DNA of 64,000 bases from NCBI GenBank assembly GCA_034437535.1, contig DAOTTZ010000032.1:1-64000 (forward strand), written 5' to 3'. The position numbers and the translations under genes were made by a program. The notes beneath the pieces were generated by a model. That model was not told the origin of the DNA and ran no database searches. It saw nothing but the letters and a program-made list of their open reading frames with translations. Every line of letters starts with the position of its first letter. The stretch's first letter is position 1. The DNA comes from J038 sp034437535 (GTDB lineage: Bacteria > Chloroflexota > Anaerolineae > Aggregatilineales > Phototrophicaceae). Positions 61,476 to 64,000 of this stretch are shown here, in pieces.

Positions 61476-62258
61476 ATGTCTCGAAACAATATCTCGTTTG
61501 ACCGCGTAGCCGATCAATACGACAACACACGCGGCTTCCCGCCCGGTGTAGAAAGCATCGCCGGGCGGATGATCCAGCAGATCAGCGGCTTACAAGCGGA
61601 AAGTCGCCTGTTAGAAATCGGCGTCGGGACGGGACGAGTCGCGATTCCGCTGGCCGCCGCCAGCACCGCCCGGATTCATGGAATTGATATTTCCGCTGGG
61701 ATGCTCCGTAAGTTATTAGAAAAACGAGTCAAGGCGGCGGTCTACCCGGTGCAAGGTGATGTGACGCGGCTTCCCTACCCTGATAACACGTTCGATGCGG
61801 TGCTGGCGGTGCATGTGTTCCATCTCCTGCCGGATTTCCAACCGGCGGAAGCGGAATTACGGCGTATCCTCAAGCCTGAGGGACTGGTGATCCAGGCGTG
61901 GAACAGCAACGATAGCATCATCGCCGACGCCCGGCGCAAGCTGAAAGAAAGCCTCCGTGCGGAGCAAAGCTGGTCACGAAGCTGGCAGAACGCGATGACG
62001 ATCTTAGAAGATCATGGTTGGTCAAAGTTGGATCGTGAACGCACCCATGACTATACGAACACTGTGACGCCGCGTCATCTGCTGGAGTCGTTCGAAAACC
62101 GGTTGTGGTCTTCTACCTGGGAAGCCGAAGAAGATCAACTGAAGGCTGGCGTTGACGAGATCCGCCGCCTGCTGGAAGCCGAATATGATGATCTGGACGC
62201 CCCGGTTGACCTCAAATTCACACTGTACATCAACGCCTACACGCCGCCGTCGTCATGA
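61476..62258 (+). CDS. Class I SAM methyltransferase
   Basis: 260 residues. Motif I LLEIGVGTGRVAIPL, motif II GIDISAGML, FDAVLAVHVFHLLPDF post-motif and LKPEGLVIQAWN. Substrate unknown. It starts 14 bases after the FmdB gene and overlaps the next gene by four bases (ATGA), so the three form a short operon. Confidence 0.85.
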   Translation: MSRNNISFDRVADQYDNTRGFPPGVESIAGRMIQQISGLQAESRLLEIGVGTGRVAIPLAAASTARIHGIDISAGMLRKLLEKRVKAAVYPVQGDVTRLPYPDNTFDAVLAVHVFHLLPDFQPAEAELRRILKPEGLVIQAWNSNDSIIADARRKLKESLRAEQSWSRSWQNAMTILEDHGWSKLDRERTHDYTNTVTPRHLLESFENRLWSSTWEAEEDQLKAGVDEIRRLLEAEYDDLDAPVDLKFTLYINAYTPPSS

Positions 62259-63082
62259 AGCTGACCTTTCAACCCGTCAGCGCGGTCGATCTCGACACAC
62301 TGACCCAGGCTTATAACCATGCCTATCAAGATTATGTGGTACCCGTCCATGCGACACCGGGCACGATCCAGGCATTGCAGACCGCCGTCGATGTCGATTT
62401 CGATGCTTCGGTGGTCGCTTACCAGGACGATCATATCGTCGGGTTCGGCTTCCTGGGTATTCGAGATCAGCGCGGGTGGATTAGCAGTGTCGCCGTCCAG
62501 CCGGAAGCACGCGGCCAGGGAATCGGACGCGCCATCATGGACGAGTTGACCGCTAACGCACAGGCTCGCGGATTGACTCATCTACAACTAGAAGTCAACG
62601 CGGAAAATGAGCCGGCCCGCCGGCTTTACGACGGGTTGGGCTTTCACATCCGGCGGCAGGTGGTCATCGCCGGTAGCGACCAACCGCCCCGTGATGTGGA
62701 CACCATCGACATTAAGCAGGTACATCCCCGCCACTTGCTCCCGCATCACCAACGGTTGCACCCTACCCGGCCCACCTGGCAAAGAGAGCAGGCATCAATG
62801 CGATTTATGGCACGGGGTCGGGCCGGTTGGAAAACGGGAAAGCCGCTATCCGCCTATTTGATCGGCGGGATGTATGACCGGGTGCTGACGTTCGATGACC
62901 TGGCTTGCGCCCCGGATGCAGAAGATGATCTGCGCCGTCTGGTCGCCACGCTCCACCGCCGTTACCCAGACGCGATCTGCCGGGTGCAGAACCTGGCGAC
63001 CGATGAACCCGGTTGGGCTGTGCTGGAATCGCTAGGATATGAGGTCGTGCTGACCGAACTCGAAATGGTCAAAACGTTATAA
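62255..63082 (+). CDS. GNAT acetyltransferase, two-domain
   Basis: 275 residues. N-terminal GNAT domain with the acetyl-CoA loop EARGQGIGRAIM (about 89-100) and NEPARRLYDGLGF. A second, weaker GNAT-like half (about 170-275) ends in VLESLGYEVV and lacks a clear Q/RxxGxG/A loop. It is coupled to the upstream methyltransferase gene and overlaps the convergent ABC ATPase gene by 14 bases. Confidence 0.82.
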   Translation: MKLTFQPVSAVDLDTLTQAYNHAYQDYVVPVHATPGTIQALQTAVDVDFDASVVAYQDDHIVGFGFLGIRDQRGWISSVAVQPEARGQGIGRAIMDELTANAQARGLTHLQLEVNAENEPARRLYDGLGFHIRRQVVIAGSDQPPRDVDTIDIKQVHPRHLLPHHQRLHPTRPTWQREQASMRFMARGRAGWKTGKPLSAYLIGGMYDRVLTFDDLACAPDAEDDLRRLVATLHRRYPDAICRVQNLATDEPGWAVLESLGYEVVLTELEMVKTL

Positions 63083-64000
63083 GCCGGGCCGGGTCAAACG
63101 TGACCGCGCACCACTCCGCCGAAGTGTAGTCACTATCTGTGACGTAGAACATCAAACTGTGGTGATCGTCCAGCGCGATCCGCACACGATACCGCCCACC
63201 CATAAACACCCGCTCGACCACGCGCCCGCGCAGACTGGCCTGCTCATCAGCGACCGGTATGATGTCGTCCGGGTGGATGAGCACCTGATCGGCCCCGGCA
63301 GGTGCTCCCGGTACCCGGTCTGCTGGCAGGACGTTATTCAGCCCCATGAACTGTGCGACGAAAGGGGTGGCCGGTTGCCGGTAGAGTGTTTCCGCCCCGG
63401 CGATCTGCTCGATATGCCCGGCGTTCATGACGGCGATGCGGTCGGCAACGGCGAAGGCTTCTTGCTGGTCGTGCGTCACATAGATAGCGGTCAAGCCGAC
63501 TCGCTTGATGATCGAACGGACATCGACCACCAACCGCTCGCGCAGGCTGGCATCCAACGAACCGAGTGGTTCATCCAGCATGAGCAGGCGCGGTTGTGGC
63601 GCGAGACTGCGGGCCAGGGCCACGCGCTGTTTTTCTCCGCCGCTCAGTTGGGTGATGTCGCGCTCCGCGAAGCCGCTTAAGCCGACTAGATCCAGCATCG
63701 CTTGAAGTCGTTCGCGCCGTTCTTCCGCCGGGATGCGGGCCATCTTCAAGCCGAACGTCACGTTATCACCGACGGACAAATGCGGGAACAAGGCGAAATC
63801 CTGGAACATCAAGCCGAAGCCGCGTGCATGAACTGGCACCGCCTCAATCGAGTCACCATCCAGCCGGATGATGCCGCCGCCAGCGTCTTCTAACCCGGCG
63901 ATGACTCGAAGCAAGGTCGTCTTGCCGCACCCGCTCGGCCCTAGCAGACAGAGGATCTCACCGTGTTCAACCGCCAGATCGACATTCTGTAACACGGGTT
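63069..64000 (-). CDS. ABC importer ATPase, iron/polyamine/thiamine type (5' truncated by window end)
   Basis: At least 308 residues; the first ~15 lie beyond the window. Walker A GPSGCGKTT, Q-loop MFQDFALFP, signature LSGGEKQR, Walker B LLMLDEPLGSLD, and the switch histidine in YVTHDQQEA. A C-terminal regulatory TOBE domain follows (about 235-308) with VERVFMGGRYRVRIAL. The FALFPHLSVGDNV region and QFMGLNNVL segment are found in Fe3+/spermidine/putrescine-type importers (FbpC/PotA). Its permeases are outside the window. It could not be the maltose ATPase from its C-terminal type alone; it is encoded 37 kb away and on the opposite strand. Confidence 0.88.
   Translation of the reverse strand, partial: PVLQNVDLAVEHGEILCLLGPSGCGKTTLLRVIAGLEDAGGGIIRLDGDSIEAVPVHARGFGLMFQDFALFPHLSVGDNVTFGLKMARIPAEERRERLQAMLDLVGLSGFAERDITQLSGGEKQRVALARSLAPQPRLLMLDEPLGSLDASLRERLVVDVRSIIKRVGLTAIYVTHDQQEAFAVADRIAVMNAGHIEQIAGAETLYRQPATPFVAQFMGLNNVLPADRVPGAPAGADQVLIHPDDIIPVADEQASLRGRVVERVFMGGRYRVRIALDDHHSLMFYVTDSDYTSAEWCAVTFDPARLITF

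Noticed and set aside
63069..64000. ABC ATPase as the missing maltose ATPase
   Set aside because: It is on the opposite strand 37 kb away, and its C-terminal type is that of iron/polyamine importers.
1..64000. CRISPR array, rRNA, prophage or insertion sequence
   Set aside because: No regularly spaced repeats, rRNA sequence or transposase frame was seen; only the recombinase tail at the left edge suggests mobility.

Overview
The window is about 64 kb of a moderately GC-rich bacterial chromosome, most likely from a Chloroflexota (Anaerolineae-like) organism. The pointers are an Anaerolineae-style lipoprotein whose N-terminus repeats EVTRVV-type motifs before a Thr/Pro linker, many secreted proteins with Thr-Pro (TPTPT) linkers, short chimera-like signal peptides, and many small families of unknown function. 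This is inferred from protein style; there is no rRNA gene to confirm it.

Layout. Positions 1-360 hold the C-terminal end of what looks like a serine recombinase, running straight into an oppositely oriented tRNA-Val(UAC): a probable mobile-element boundary. A minus-strand housekeeping block follows (377-8011): a small membrane protein, dCTP deaminase, an M16C metalloprotease, arginyl-tRNA synthetase, a methyltransferase and an NAD-dependent epimerase. Then come an APS/PAPS reductase (plus) and a second minus-strand block (8799-17116): an ABC exporter, a GHMP kinase, a PAS histidine kinase, a large glycosidase-like protein, a lipoprotein and an SGNH hydrolase. From 17324 the plus strand carries a membrane-anchored acidic c-type cytochrome, a DUF971 protein and a maltose-type ABC uptake operon (18719-25451).

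That operon is the first highlight. The binding protein carries two tandem C-terminal X25-like (pullulanase-type) domains. MalF has a periplasmic loop of roughly 900 residues built from two families of internal repeats. A perfect attenuator hairpin separates malE from malF, and no ATPase gene is linked.

The middle (25520-46756) has a secreted beta-lactamase-fold protein with SH3-like modules, a TRPM-type SLOG protein, gyrA, three consecutive secreted TPR proteins, a penicillin-acylase family hydrolase, a palindromic intergenic repeat, a thiolase, a biotin-protein ligase, several unknown membrane proteins, a heterodimeric ABC exporter with one degenerate ATP site, and a regulator with two HTH domains.

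The second highlight is a run of tightly packed, often overlapping plus-strand genes from 48939 to 61104. It encodes an acyl-CoA carboxylase (carboxyltransferase plus biotin carboxylase/BCCP), an acyl-CoA dehydrogenase of the isovaleryl/citronellyl type, an enoyl-CoA hydratase and AtuA. AtuA is split into two genes with an unrelated membrane protein gene between them. Interleaved are a methyltransferase, an AlbA_2 protein, a glycogen-binding-domain esterase and a GNAT acetyltransferase. The gene set fits degradation of branched acyl-CoA (leucine/isovalerate or acyclic terpenes). The biotin ligase at 37970 and the thiolase at 36606 could serve the same pathway. The window closes with an FmdB zinc-ribbon protein, a methyltransferase, a GNAT protein and the truncated gene of an ABC importer ATPase.
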